Of a DNA stretch of 64,000 bases, positions 19,701 to 28,260 are shown one piece after another (within the stretch, counting starts at the first letter, position 1; each line of letters begins with the position of its first letter). A program made the position numbers and the translations under genes. This stretch comes from Castor canadensis (lineage: Eukaryota; Chordata; Mammalia; Rodentia; Castoridae): NCBI RefSeq assembly GCF_047511655.1, contig NC_133401.1, positions 16,738,501 to 16,802,500 of the forward strand, read 5' to 3'. Under the pieces are notes generated by a model that worked only from the letters and a program-made list of their open reading frames with translations, was not told where the DNA came from and made no database searches.

Positions 19701-20062
19701 GGAACAGCACAGGATTGGTCACCTCAACCACCACCTCTGTTGCCACGGTCACATCACCGCTCCAGCCCCAGCCTCCACCCCCTGAGCCAGAGGCCCAGGG
19801 TGGAGAAGAGGTTGGGGCGCTGGACTGTGGCTCCCCCACTTCCTCTACACCCTATTTCACGGGCCTGGAGATTCCTGGGGAATTGAAGCTGGATGCGCCC
19901 TACAACTTCAACCACCCTTTCTCCATCAACAATCTGATGTCAGAACAGACACCAGCACCTCCCAAACTGGACGTGGGGTTTGGGGGCTATGGGGCTGACA
20001 GTGGGGAGGCTGGGGTGTACTACCAGGGCCTCTATTCCCGCTCGGTGCTCAATGCATCCTAG
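12319..20062 (+). CDS. FOXA3: Forkhead box protein A3 (HNF-3 gamma), two coding exons
   Basis: A winged-helix pioneer transcription factor of liver, gut and testis that opens chromatin at TGTTTAC-type sites. Exons 12319-12387 and 19082-20062 join in phase (GAG|GTC) to 349 residues; human has 350. Residues 1-23 read [20 protein letters not shown] and so on. Residues 24-110 are Pro/Gly/Ser-rich. The forkhead domain covers about 116-210 ([16 protein letters not shown] onward), with recognition helix [16 protein letters not shown] at 157-172 and wing segments to RRQKRFKLE. The conserved C-terminal activation motif [14 protein letters not shown] is present, and the protein ends [11 protein letters not shown]. 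The 6.7-kb intron holds about 20 SINEs. Codons and splice sites are intact. Confidence 0.97.
12421..13499. other. FOXA3 intron 1, G-rich first kilobase
   Basis: No SINE. GGG runs recur every 15-30 bases (for example CAGGGACCAGGGACAAGG), common in first introns. No ORF of note. Confidence 0.5.
13500..13612 (-). mobile_element. B1-like SINE, antisense
   Basis: TTTTTTTGAGACAGGATCTC, ACTATGTAGCGCAGGCTGAC, TGGGATTACAGGCGTGTGC. Confidence 0.85.
13613..14277. other. FOXA3 intron, nothing recognised
   Basis: Single-copy-looking and purine-biased, without a repeat I can name. Confidence 0.45.
14278..14508 (-). mobile_element. Dimeric B1-ID SINE, antisense
   Basis: ID part 14278-14370; head ends GATTACAGGCGTGAGCC. 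Confidence 0.87.
14509..15734. other. FOXA3 intron, G/A-rich single-copy block
   Basis: 15,105-15,265 is strongly purine-rich with several GGGG runs in close order (15,116-15,160). The rest shows no repeat I recognise. Confidence 0.5.
15735..15815 (+). mobile_element. MIR SINE fragment
   Basis: CTCTCTGGGTCTTCAGTTTG then GACTGTAAAATGGGCTC. Confidence 0.6.
15822..15892 (+). mobile_element. Classical ID element
   Basis: AGAGCACTTGCCTAGCATGC and GGTTCCATCCCCGGGG. Closer to the BC1/ID consensus than to the tails of the dimers. Confidence 0.75.
15914..16111 (+). mobile_element. Dimeric B1-ID SINE with shortened ID part
   Basis: The tail reads GTGGCTCAAAGTGAAGGCCC, lacking the anticodon-arm region of the ID unit. 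This deletion recurs in several copies, so it marks a subfamily. Confidence 0.85.
16257..16570 (-). mobile_element. Trimeric SINE, antisense
   Basis: ID part 16257-16345, middle B1-like unit to 16,468 (CTAGGATCACAGATGCATG), TTTTTTGTTGAGATGGGG linker, then a full head. Confidence 0.7.
16619..16889 (-). mobile_element. Dimeric B1-ID SINE, antisense, with (GT)n at the junction
   Basis: ID part 16619-16706, microsatellite 16709-16754, head to 16889. CTGATCTCTGCCTC is duplicated within the head. Confidence 0.85.
16709..16754. repeat. (GT)n microsatellite within a SINE
   Basis: About 23 GT units at the link between the two SINE halves. Confidence 0.95.
16918..16949 (+). pseudogene. U2 snRNA 5' fragment
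   Basis: GCTTCCTGGCCTTTTGGCTA then AGAGCAAGTGTA matches the first 32 or so bases of U2 snRNA, including the GGCCTTTTGGCTAAGA stem I region. Nothing of the rest of U2 follows. A 3'-truncated retrocopy, not a working gene. Confidence 0.7.
16966..17098 (+). mobile_element. B1-like SINE
   Basis: GGGGCTGAGGCAGGAGGATT and GAGTTCAAGGCCAGCCTGGG. Confidence 0.85.
17099..17192 (+). mobile_element. ID-type monomer
   Basis: GTGTGGCTCAGGTGATAAAG, GAGTTCAAACCCCATAC, A15. Confidence 0.8.
17503..17697 (+). mobile_element. Dimeric B1-ID SINE, shortened ID part
   Basis: Tail GTGGCTCAAGGTGAAGGTCC. Confidence 0.85.
17757..17970 (-). mobile_element. Dimeric B1-ID SINE, antisense
   Basis: GAACTCAGGGCTTCACAGGC, then CATTTTTGCTCTGGTTATTT between the halves. 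Confidence 0.85.
18013..18109 (+). mobile_element. B1-like SINE, 5'-truncated
   Basis: Begins at GGAGGCTGAGGCAGGAAG. Confidence 0.8.
18305..18391 (-). mobile_element. B1-like SINE fragment, antisense
   Basis: CAGAGTCTCACTGAGTAGCC, GGTCTTGAACTCATGGGATC. Confidence 0.7.
18612..18728 (+). mobile_element. B1-like SINE
   Basis: GGCATGCCTGTAATCCCAGA, CCAGACCAGCCTGGCTTAC. Confidence 0.87.
18729..18942 (+). mobile_element. Dimeric B1-ID SINE, joined to the tail of the preceding B1
   Basis: GGCCAGGTGCTGGTGGCTC opens the head. The ID part is full length. Confidence 0.87.
19082..20062 (+). CDS. FOXA3: FOXA3 coding exon 2 (forkhead domain)
   Basis: The polypyrimidine acceptor CTCTCTTTTCAG ends at 19081. 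326 codons run from [10 protein letters not shown] to LNAS, then TAG at 20060-20062. The whole DNA-binding domain lies in this exon. Confidence 0.97.
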   Translation, partial: VYSPVTPVPTMAPLNSYMTLNPLGSPYSPGGLPASPLPSGPLAPPAPAAPLGPTFPGLGPSSGGGSSSGFGGPGPGLHGKEMAKGYRRPLAHAKPPYSYISLITMAIQQAPGKMLTLSEIYQWIMDLFPYYRENQQRWQNSIRHSLSFNDCFVKVARSPDKPGKGSYWALHPSSGNMFENGCYLRRQKRFKLEDKVKKGNSEASAARNSTGLVTSTTTSVATVTSPLQPQPPPPEPEAQGGEEVGALDCGSPTSSTPYFTGLEIPGELKLDAPYNFNHPFSINNLMSEQTPAPPKLDVGFGGYGADSGEAGVYYQGLYSRSVLNAS

Positions 20063-20735
20063 CAGGGGAGTGAGTGGGAACGTGGTGGTGGGTTTTGGCT
20101 GTGGCTCACACCGTCAGACTCTTGGGACCTGATCCTTTCAATGACACTGACAGCCATCGGGCAACATCTTGGGTGCTCTCTTACTGTGAGGACCCATTGG
20201 GTGCTGTGAGATCCACCATGGGCATCTTGGTGGGCCCAAGGGGTACCATTGATTGATGCTGTTGTTTGATTCACTGGGGGCTTTGTTAATTGCCATCTGG
20301 GCTGACATCTTGATTGGCTCTTTGGGTCCTGTTCTGGGCGTCTTCTTGATTGACCCTTGAATGACATCTTTGACCCACGGAGTGCTATGATCACTTCTTT
20401 TCTTGGTGGACTTCTTGGCACAATAGGTGCCAAGTTGTCCACCATCCTACCTGACATCTTTTTTGGCCATTGTATGGTGGTGTGACATGATTGGTGTGCC
20501 ACTGTGCACCATAGCTCTGTGTTGGCCATGTTGTGGCCATGTCTTTGGTGGGGGGTGGGTGAGGGGTCGAGGTGAGAAGACCCTCTGGTTTTCTCTGCAG
20601 TCCATCCCCCACCCAGCTCCAGGAGAAACGAGGAATTGCAGTTCAGGGTGTGGGGATTTCTACTGACGTTAACTTACCTGGGGTGCGGAATCCTGGCTGT
20701 GTTTGAACATTAAAAGCACCGTTTCCACCTCTTAC
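20063..20735 (+). other. FOXA3: FOXA3 3' UTR, built of degenerate repeats
   Basis: Runs from the stop to about 20 bases past ATTAAA at 20709-20714. From 20,100 to 20,560 it is dominated by variants of a short phrase like GACATCTTGATTGGC. SINEs are absent. Confidence 0.75.
20709..20714 (+). terminator. FOXA3: FOXA3 poly(A) signal ATTAAA
   Basis: The hexamer ATTAAA is followed within 30 bases by a T/G-rich segment (TGGATGTGTCTTTTCC), as expected of a cleavage site. A second AATAAA at 21038-21043 could serve a longer form. Confidence 0.7.
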
Positions 20736-21068
20736 TGGATGTGTCTTTTCCTTGCCGGGCCCTCTGTGAGCTGTCCCCTCTCCCTCCTGCCCCCAAGAGT
20801 TGGCTGCCTCTGGGGGAAGGGCTGGGGGAGGCATCGACCTGACCTTTGGCTCTTTGCTGTCCCTGACCCCAAGGACAGTTTGTTCATAGATAGCAGCCCC
20901 CGCAGTGGTGCAGCCAGGGCAGCAGGGGGAGGTGGCTCTGTGGTGACCAAGGCCATCTCCCAACCCCCACTTTGCAGACATACACCTCTAGCTTTGAGGC
21001 TAGAGTTTTAGGGGCTAAGGTGGAGAGGCAGAAAAAGAATAAATGAGTTAATTGGAGGAGTAGAGATG

Positions 21069-21096
21069 GTGTGTGTGTGTGTGTGTGTGTGTGTGT
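21069..21096. repeat. (GT)n microsatellite
   Basis: About 13 units, 15 bases before a SINE head. Confidence 0.93.
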
Positions 21097-21109
21097 TAAG
21101 AGTTTATCA

Positions 21110-21297
21110 AAGCCAGGTGCCGGTGGCTCACTCCTGTCATCTTAGCTACTCAGGAGGCCAAGATCAGGAGGATCGTGGTTCAAAACCGGCTCCAGCAAAA
21201 AGTTCTTGAGACCCTATCTCAAAAAACCCTTCACAAAAAAAAAAAAAAAAGGGCTGGTAGAGTGGCTCAAGTGGTAGAGCACCTGCCTATCATGTAC
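21110..21297 (+). mobile_element. Dimeric B1-ID SINE, 3'-truncated
   Basis: A16 linker; ID part ends after GCACCTGCCTATCATG. Confidence 0.83.
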
Positions 21298-21426
21298 TGC
21301 CCACTGCCTCCAAGGGTGTGTCTGTCTGTGTGTGTGTGATGACAACCGTGTTGGAAGTCTGCCTGTCATTGTGCATTTTATGTGCATCTCTGGGAGTCAT
21401 CTTATGTCTTTAAGAGAAAGCATGGA

Positions 21427-21538
21427 GGCAGGTGTGGTTTTGCACACCTGTAATCCCAGCACTCAGGAGGCTGAGTTAAGAGTATAGTGAGTTCAAGGTC
21501 AGCCTGGGCTACACAGTAAGACCCTGTTTTCATCTAAA
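21427..21538 (+). mobile_element. B1-like SINE
   Basis: CACACCTGTAATCCCAGCAC, CAGCCTGGGCTACACAGTA. Confidence 0.85.
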
Positions 21539-21547
21539 TGGTGGTGG

Positions 21548-21647
21548 TGGAAGGGATAGTGTTGTGTCTCAAGTGCTAGAGCACCTACCTAGCAAGCATG
21601 AGGCCCTAAATTCAAACCCCAGTACCGCAAAAAAAGAAAAAAAGGAA
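21548..21647 (+). mobile_element. ID-type monomer
   Basis: GTGCTAGAGCACCTACCTAG, CAAACCCCAGTACCGC. Confidence 0.75.
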
Positions 21648-21654
21648 AACACTG

Positions 21655-21810
21655 TGTGTGTGTAACCTCTTTTCACCTCTCCAAGCCTGTTTTACCTTTA
21701 ATCAAATGGGCCAAATGACTAATCCATAGTGTCATGTTGAAGGTTCATGACAAAAGTAGGAACTGGGTCCCAGGGCTTCGAGCCTGCAATCCAAGCTGCT
21801 TGGGAGGCTT
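21655..21810 (+). repeat. Segment paralogous to 5,493-5,830
   Basis: ACCTCTTTTCACCTCTCCAA, CAAATGACTAATCCATAG, AAAGTAGGAACTGGGTCCC. This copy lacks the inner SINE of the other. Confidence 0.6.
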
Positions 21811-21862
21811 CTTGTTTGAGATAGTCTCCCTATGTATCCTGAATCGGTCTCAAACTTGTAAT

Positions 21863-22062
21863 TTTTTGGGAGGGAAGGGTAAAACTGGGGTTTGAATTTG
21901 GGGCTTCACACTTGAAAAGCAGGCACTCTACCGATTGAGCCACACCTCCAGTCTATTTTGCTGTGGTTATTTTGGAGATGGGGGTCTCTTGAACCTGGAT
22001 CCTCCCTATTTCAGCCTCCCAAGTAGCTAAGATTACAGGTGTGAGCCACCAGCTCCCAGCTC
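21863..22062 (-). mobile_element. Dimeric B1-ID SINE, antisense
   Basis: GGGGTTTGAATTTGGGGC; head ends GATTACAGGTGTGAGCCACC. Confidence 0.83.
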
Positions 22063-22182
22063 CCTTTTTTTTTTTTCTTGAGACAGGGTCCCACTATGTA
22101 GGCCAAGCTGCTGGCCTGGAACTCTCAATCCTGTCTCTACCTCCCAAGTGCTGAGATTACAGGATTGTACTACCATGCCCTG
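22063..22182 (-). mobile_element. B1-like SINE, antisense
   Basis: TTGAGACAGGGTCCCACTAT, TGCTGAGATTACAGG. Confidence 0.85.
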
Positions 22183-22184
22183 CT

Positions 22185-22545
22185 CTCTCCTTTTTTCTTA
22201 ATGTTACCTCTTTCTGTGTCATTCTGTCTGTCACCCTCTGTGCCTTTTTTCTGTTTCTTGGTTTCTCTGAAATGTTTGTGTAATTTCTTCACAGTCTCTT
22301 GTATGGTCTCTCTCTGTCTCTCCTTCTTTCTAAGCTTTGTCTCCATCTCTCTGGTCTCTGACTCTTCCTTGCTTGGGGTCTGTCCCCTGCACTCTTTACC
22401 TAGATCTCTGGTCCCTCTTCTCTGGCCTCCCTGCCTCTCTCAGCCTCTCCCAGCCTCTCCCAGCTCCCTGAGTTTCTGCCTCTACCTGCCACCTCACTGG
22501 CCAGGCCCTCTATTTCTGTCCTTGTGCCCGCCTTGCGGGCTGCTG
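22185..22545 (+). repeat. Pyrimidine-rich tract
   Basis: CTCTCTGTCTC-like phrases without a fixed period. It yields long but empty open frames. Confidence 0.6.
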
Positions 22546-23140
22546 CGTGTCACCCCCGCCCCCTGCCTTGCTGGCCGTCCCACCAGCCTGGCTGTCCTGG
22601 GCAGGCCGGGGAATTCCTCCCGGTTCCTGGAAAAAACAACTGGGCCGAGAGAAAGGCCCTCAGTCTCCCCCAGCACCCGCCCCCTCCCTCGGGCCTGGGG
22701 GTCTCGGAGTGGAGTCGGCGGCCCGAGGCAGGAAGCCCTGCGGTTTCTGGCTTCTCCCTGGCGGCCTCCGGATCTGGCCCCCGCCCCCCGGCCAACAGCC
22801 CAAATATTATTCTGCAGGAGTCGGTGGCGGCAGGAGGAGGCCCAGGCTGAAAGAGGCTTTCAGGGCCGCCAGGCCTGGGGCTTCCTGTCCCCAGGCTCGG
22901 GCCTCAGGCCGCCCCAGTGGGGACCTCAGGTGGCCGGAGGGGCGGGGTGTTGTTGTAGGGTCCTTAGGGGAGGGTGGGGCCATCCTTCAGGGTGTCTGGT
23001 GGCCACCAGCTCGGCCCGGCGTGGGCAGGTGTGACCCCCCACCCCAGGGACAGCCGGCTAGTGTCCAGCGTGGAAAAGTACCAGGGTTGGACAGACGTGG
23101 GACACATGGACAGATGTGAGGTTGCCAGGGATCAGGGATG
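22545..23140. other. GC-rich single-copy block, no gene recognised
   Basis: SINE-free, CpG-containing, with a short AT core (CCAAATATTATTCTGC) near 22,797-22,815. Long open frames here are Pro/Gly/Ser-rich and resemble nothing known. Possible regulatory block 3' of FOXA3. Confidence 0.4.
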
Positions 23141-23276
23141 GGAGGGGTAGCTGTGGGGACACAGGGAGGCCTGGGGTGACATAGCCATACCCTTTGAATG
23201 GGAAACTGAGACCAGGGTGTGTCCCTGCTGTGGGTACAGGGCTGCTGGCCCTGGAAGGCCGTATATAATAATAACT

Positions 23277-23590
23277 ACCAGGTGTGGTGGTACATGCCTG
23301 TAGTCTCAGCACTGGGGACGCTGAGGCAGGAGGATAGAGTTCAAGGACAGCCTGAAGCTGGGTGCAGGAGGCTCCTGGCTTTAATCCTAGCCACTCGGGA
23401 GGCAGAGATCAGGAGGATCACAGTTTGAAGCCAGACCGGGCAAATAGTTCTTGGGACCTTATCTTGAAAAAAACCCATCACAAAAAAGTGAAAGTGATGG
23501 TGGAGTGACTCAAGGTGTAGGTCCTGAGTTCAAACCCCAGTACTGCAAAAAAAAGACAGCCTGGGCTACATAACAAGAAAATGCCCCTCT
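23277..23590 (+). mobile_element. B1-like SINE split by a dimeric SINE
   Basis: B1 23277-23353 and 23555-23590. The insert 23354-23554 has a shortened ID part. GACAGCCTG stands on both sides of the insert as its target-site duplication. Confidence 0.85.
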
Positions 23591-23597
23591 CTCTCTA

Positions 23598-23830
23598 TAT
23601 GTGTGTGTATACGTTTATATTCTACAATAATATAATAAAATAATATATATCATTATATAAGTGGATATACACATATATACACGTATATATAATTAAAATG
23701 AGGGCGTGACTCAAGTGGTACAGCCACATACAAGGCCCCAAGTTCAATTCCCCAGTACCACCAAAAAATAAATTTTGTAATAATAGAAATATATTTATTT
23801 GATTTTTAAGATCGATATATAATCAAAAAC
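23598..23830. repeat. AT-rich low-complexity DNA with an ID stub
   Basis: ATATAT-type runs 23,598-23,695 and 23,765-23,825. ID-like GTGACTCAAGTGGTACAGCC at 23,703 lies between. Confidence 0.7.
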
Positions 23831-23884
23831 CACTTGAGCTCACTGGTGTGTGAACATCCTTCAGGACTGATTGATTCAACCTCT

Positions 23885-23975
23885 TCACTTCAGTTGGTGA
23901 AACTGAGGCACACAGAGGTGGAATGACTTGCCCAAGGTCACACAGCTGGTGACTGGGTGCTAAGTCAGACACAGT
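23885..23975 (-). mobile_element. MIR SINE, antisense
   Basis: GAAACTGAGGCACACAGAGG and TTGCCCAAGGTCACACAGCT are close to the reversed MIR core. The best MIR in the window. Confidence 0.85.
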
Positions 23976-24109
23976 CAGAGCCCCTCACCCCCTGCTGTTC
24001 TGGAGGGCTCCCCAACTTCCTGCCACAACCTGCTGTGTGTGGGAGGAATGGGAGACACTCACAGAAGCCAGCACCTCTGGGCAGTTTGCAGGGCATAGGT
24101 GTGGGTCTG

Positions 24110-24910
24110 GGTCGTGTTTGTCACAGGGTGTCACTGTGGTGTGGGCTTCTGCGTCACTCCCTGGTGTGTCTTCACTATTCAGGACCACAATGTGTGTGTG
24201 CTTGTGTCTCTGTTAGTGTTAATGTGTACAAGTGTATGTGTGTCTCTTCTGTCACTGTCTTCTGCCTGTCTGTCACTGTACATTTTGTCACCATGTCTCT
24301 GATGTCACATTTACCTGTCCACATACTTTCTGTGGGTATCACTAGTGGTGTCATGTGTTTCTGTCACTGTGTGTTACAGTGTGACTCTGTCACTGGACCT
24401 GTCACTGTGGGTCTGCCCATATCTGTCACTCTGTGTCTGTTTCAGTATGTGTCACCATGTACTAGGTGTCACGGTGTGTGCTACTCACCACCCAGGCCAC
24501 GGGTGGGCGTGTCGGGCCCACTGGTGCCAGGACTGGGCCCAGCCCATCGCACCCTCACTGCCATGGGCCAGGCCTGGCGCCTGTTAGCAATGCCTGCCCC
24601 AGGAAAACAAAATCCGGAACAAGAGGGCACCTCCCTCACCTCTGCTCCCTGCCCCTCAGCCTGTCTCTGTGGGGCTGGACCGCAGCCCACAGACAGTGCC
24701 CCTAGCTGGAGACCTGACCACCCTGCACCCTGGTGTCTGTCATCTTCTCTCTTTTTGGGTGGCTCTTGACCTCTCTCTGTTCCTTTCTGTCCTACTTCCT
24801 GTCACCTGGGTTTGTCTGTGCTTCTGTCTTTCCCTGAAATGACTATTTTGTCACTGTCCCTTCCTTTTTCTTTCTTCAGTGAAGTTCCATTCTCTGATGT
24901 GTCACTGGAA
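24110..24910 (+). repeat. Degenerate TGTCAC-rich tract
   Basis: TGTCAC or GTCAC recurs about thirteen times between 24,118 and 24,475 and again to 24,908, with no fixed period. Surrounding bases are GT/CT-rich. Confidence 0.6.
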
Positions 24911-25102
24911 TCAGCTACTCCGTGTGCCACTTTCCAATTCTGGGCTCTTTGGGCCAGGCTCTGTCCCTTTCATACCTTGTAAGTGTCTCTCTGTCCATCC
25001 ATCTCTGTGAGTGGCTGAGTCCCCTGACCCCCGCAGGGGCAGAATCGGCCGTGCCAGGCCCTCAGGGGAGTGTGCGCCCCCAGCCTCCTGCCCAGCCCGC
25101 TG

Positions 25103-25146
25103 GGATATATATAAAGGTATATGTACATATTATTTATACCCATACG
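25103..25146. promoter_or_regulatory. AT-rich island with TATATATAAAGG in GC-rich DNA
   Basis: A 44-bp AT segment containing a TATA-like string and TGTACATA is embedded in C/G-rich single-copy DNA. Its role is unknown. Confidence 0.3.
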
Positions 25147-25624
25147 GGGGCAGGAGGAACAGACACTGGAGCCTTTGTATAGCTGCTGCCCGCCTGCCCG
25201 CCACTCCTCTCCCTTCGTCCCTGCCGCCTGCCCGCCTCCACTCCCCCCGCACACAAAGGTTCCTGTGAGGCCTGCCAGCTTCCTCTGCCCGAGGTGTGAG
25301 TGGGCACGCCATGGTGAGGCGGGCAGGGGGGCAGAGGGAGGGGGTCCAGCTCCCGGGAAGCCTTCCGGGTGGCAAGGGTTCTGGAAGAAATGGGACTTCT
25401 CCACTGGGCTCCTGTCTGTCTGTCTGTCTACATCTGCTGTCCCTGAGTGTACCCAGGTCCTTAGCTGGCCTCTCCCTGGGGTTCTGTGAGTTCGTCCATC
25501 CATCTAGATGAATCTTTATCACTCTGGGTCTCATTCACTCATGCATACACTGTTGTTCCTCTCTGGACCCCTGGCTAGTTTCTTTTTTTTTTTTGGCCAT
25601 TTTTCTCATTTGCTCCTTCAGTCA

Positions 25625-26325
25625 CTATTTGAAAACTTCCACCTGTTCCCATTAAAACAAAGTCCAAGTCCTTATCATAGCCCACAGCCCCCTGAAGCTC
25701 CCTCATGCCTTTGGGTTTTTTTTGTTTGTTTGGCAGTACTGGGGTTTGAACTCAGGGCATCACACTTGCTAGGCAGGCGCTCTACACTTGAGCCACTCCA
25801 GCCCTTTTTTGTGATGGTTTTTTTCAAGGAAGGGGCTTGAGAACTATTTGCCCTGGCTGGCTTCAAACCTCGATCGTCCTGATCTCTGCCTCCTGGGTGG
25901 CTAGGATTACAGGAGTGAGCCAAAGCATGTGGCTTCAGTTTAATGGTCTTGAATACATACTTCCTGTAACTCTGACCTCATTTTCTATAATTCTCCCCTG
26001 TGCAGCAGCTGCTCCAACCACCTGGCTGCTCCTGGGAGTTGGTTCCTACCTCAGGGCCTTTGCGTGTGCTATCCACTCAGCTTCTTACCTCCTTCAGTTT
26101 TTAAAGTCACCGCCCCCCTAGCCCTTTGCTAGGTTCCTCTCTAAAATAACCACCTCTATCAGTCTCCATTCCTCTTGCCTGTTTTTAATTATCTTAAGAC
26201 TCACTGTGTCACAGTTGTCATATTTTTAGGGTGTTTTCTATGAGAGTAGGGGCTTGTATTCCACCCATAGCACCTACCCCTGGGCTTGTCACAAAGAAGA
26301 TGTTGAATAAACGTTTGTTGAGGGA
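25625..26325 (+). mobile_element. L2 LINE 3' end, split by an antisense dimeric SINE
   Basis: CTCAGGGCCTTTGCGTGTGC and the L2 end TGTTGAATAAACGTTTGTTG. The SINE occupies 25,722-25,934. Confidence 0.7.
25722..25934 (-). mobile_element. Dimeric B1-ID SINE, antisense, inside L2
   Basis: GGCAGTACTGGGGTTTGAAC, TTTTTTGTGATGGTTTTTTT. Confidence 0.87.
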
Positions 26326-26339
26326 GAAAAGGGGCCCAT

Positions 26340-26670
26340 TAATCAATGCATCTCTTAAACCAGTCCTGTACTGGGTGATGATACCGGAGACACAGTGATG
26401 ACCAAGACAGCCCTGGCCCTTAGGAGGCTCACAGTTGCCAGAGAGTGATCCGGATTGAGATGGGCTAGTGTGTGTGTGTGTGTGGGGGGAATCCAGGAGG
26501 AATATGGGAGTCCATCAATGGCATCTTATAGAGGCTTGGCAGTCAGGGAGGGCTTCCTGGAGGAAAGCTTCCTAAAGGTATTAGCTGAGCTGAAACCTAC
26601 AGGAGGAGGAAAAGTGAGCCAGGCCCTGTTCTGATCATTGAGGATCAAGTGACCAGAACAGACCTAGTCT
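26340..26670 (-). mobile_element. L2 LINE fragment, antisense
   Basis: GACACAGTGATGACCAAGAC, CTTAGGAGGCTCACAGTTG, GTCAGGGAGGGCTTCCTGGA in L2 reverse order. A (GT)7 lies within. Confidence 0.65.
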
Positions 26671-26802
26671 TGCCCTTCTACCTGGAGCTCCCGTACTTTC
26701 CCTCCCTCAGGAAACTTTCAAGTTCAAGGACGCCTTCAGTCTTAGTTCCAACCTGAGCCTTTGCCTCATTTATCTCTCCTGTGTGCTCTTGTATTTTATT
26801 AT

Positions 26803-27000
26803 TTTTGATGGTAGAGATGGAACACAGAGAGCACACACGCCAGGCAAACAGGCGCTCTCCCGCTTGAGCCACGCCGCCAGACCATTTTGCTCTGGTTATT
26901 TTGGAGATGGGGTCTTGAGAACTATTTGCTCAGGCTGGCCTCGAACTTCAATCCTCCCAACCTCAGCCTCCCAAGTAGCTGGGATTCCAGGCATCGCATC
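26803..27000 (-). mobile_element. Dimeric B1-ID SINE, antisense
   Basis: GAGCCACGCCGCCAGACCAT, CTCAGGCTGGCCTCGAAC. Confidence 0.8.
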
Positions 27001-27333
27001 CATGTATCTGTCTCTCTCTACCTCTCTGGACATTTCTCCATGGGGTCCACTTTTCTGAGCATCTGTCCTTCCCTCTATCTTGGCTCCCTCAGCTTACAGG
27101 CTGTCCACTCAACCAGTCTCTCCTGGGGCCTCCCTGTCTCTTTCAAGGAATTGCATCTCTCCCCTCCCCACCTCTGTTGCTTTCCCCATACCCCCAGGTC
27201 CCTGCATCTCCCCTTTCCCTACTCACTGATTCCCAAGTCACCCAGAATCCCTCCACCCTGTCCCCACCCCAGCACTGGGGGAAGGGGGACTGATCCAGCC
27301 CCCCACACCCACACAGGTTAGGCCTTATGCTCT

Positions 27334-27346
27334 GTTAATGGTTAAC
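27334..27346. promoter_or_regulatory. HNF1-type palindrome
   Basis: GTTAATGGTTAAC, matching both half-sites of the HNF1 dimer element. It lies in SINE-free DNA 6.6 kb beyond FOXA3, a liver gene. Confidence 0.55.
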
Positions 27347-27479
27347 CTGGCTTCTATCTAGAATACACACTGGCCAGGCTGGGGGTGACTCCCCTGCCCC
27401 CCACCCACCTACCAGCTGCTCTTAAAGGACCAGGTGTCCTCCACAGCTCTTGAGCCCCCACTGCAGCATAGGGACCAGG

Positions 27480-27900
27480 TGTGAGGCCTCCAGCCCTGAG
27501 GATTTGGGGGAGGGGGAGATACAGGACATTTGGGTCTGCAGAGCTGGGTCAGGAAGGCCACAGACTTGCCAGGGAGGTGAGGAGGGCCATCTAGCATTTC
27601 CCCTGCCTAGTCTTATCGCTTGGGATATTTAATCAGGGGTGTTTTTCCCAGCTCTGCCCAGAACCCAGGCTGGCAGTGCCAGGGGTGGCAGAGCACCTGA
27701 GAGCCGACAGGTGGGGGGATGGGACCCCTCAGTCCAAAACCTGAGAACTCCTAACACTTGGAAGTTAGGACATGCGGGTCTGCAGGTGCGGGTGGGACAC
27801 CTGGGTATCCAAGAGCCTGGACCAGAATATTAAGGTTCTGCAGATGTAGGTGGTGAAACACCTGGGCTCCGGAGATCTGGGCCACCCTTGGGTCTCAACT
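27480..27900 (+). repeat. Degenerate GGGTCTGCAG/ACACCTGGG repeats
   Basis: GGACATTTGGGTCTGCAG, GGACATGCGGGTCTGCAGG, GGGACACCTGGGTATCC and AAACACCTGGGCTCC recur as loose units. Single-copy otherwise. Confidence 0.4.
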
Positions 27901-28009
27901 ATCCACGAGCTGTCCTGGGATAGGACACAATCATTCTCCACCTTTCTGGTCACCCATCCTCTGGCCCTGTTGGCTCAGCATTCCCCCTTCCCGTAATCTG
28001 CACTTCAGG

Positions 28010-28260
28010 GTCGCGGGGAGGTCGGGGCTGAGATCCTGGGGCCGCCCCCTCCCTTTAACCCCTGCTTTGCCGCGGCCGGCGCAGGCCCCGCCCCGTGACG
28101 CCAGCGAGCAGGAAGTCCTGGTTAATGATCAGTCATCGGGACAGGTGCTGGACAAGGCCGCGCACATCAGAGGCAGCCGCGGGGGGTGGGTGCCTTTTAT
28201 CCCGCTCGTCTCCGTGTTCTAGGGTGGCCGCCGCTGGGGCTTGTCCCCGAGATGAGCGTC
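28010..28260. promoter_or_regulatory. Isolated CpG-rich patch between FOXA3 and IRF2BP1
   Basis: GC boxes (GCCCCGCCCC), a GTGACGCC half-CRE and a GGTTAATGATCAGTCAT segment stand together, about 0.5 kb past the IRF2BP1 poly(A) signal. There is no ORF of note. Enhancer or orphan promoter. Confidence 0.4.

Noticed and set aside
22165-23034. 289-codon plus-strand open frame
   Set aside because: It begins in a SINE and pyrimidine-rich tract (long Leu/Ser/Pro/Phe runs) and continues into GC-rich DNA. No domain, no splice logic and no resemblance to a known protein.
23957-24769. 270-codon plus-strand open frame
   Set aside because: The peptide is the translation of the TGTCAC/GT-rich tract (VSVSVNVY, SVTVHFVTM). 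Low complexity explains it.
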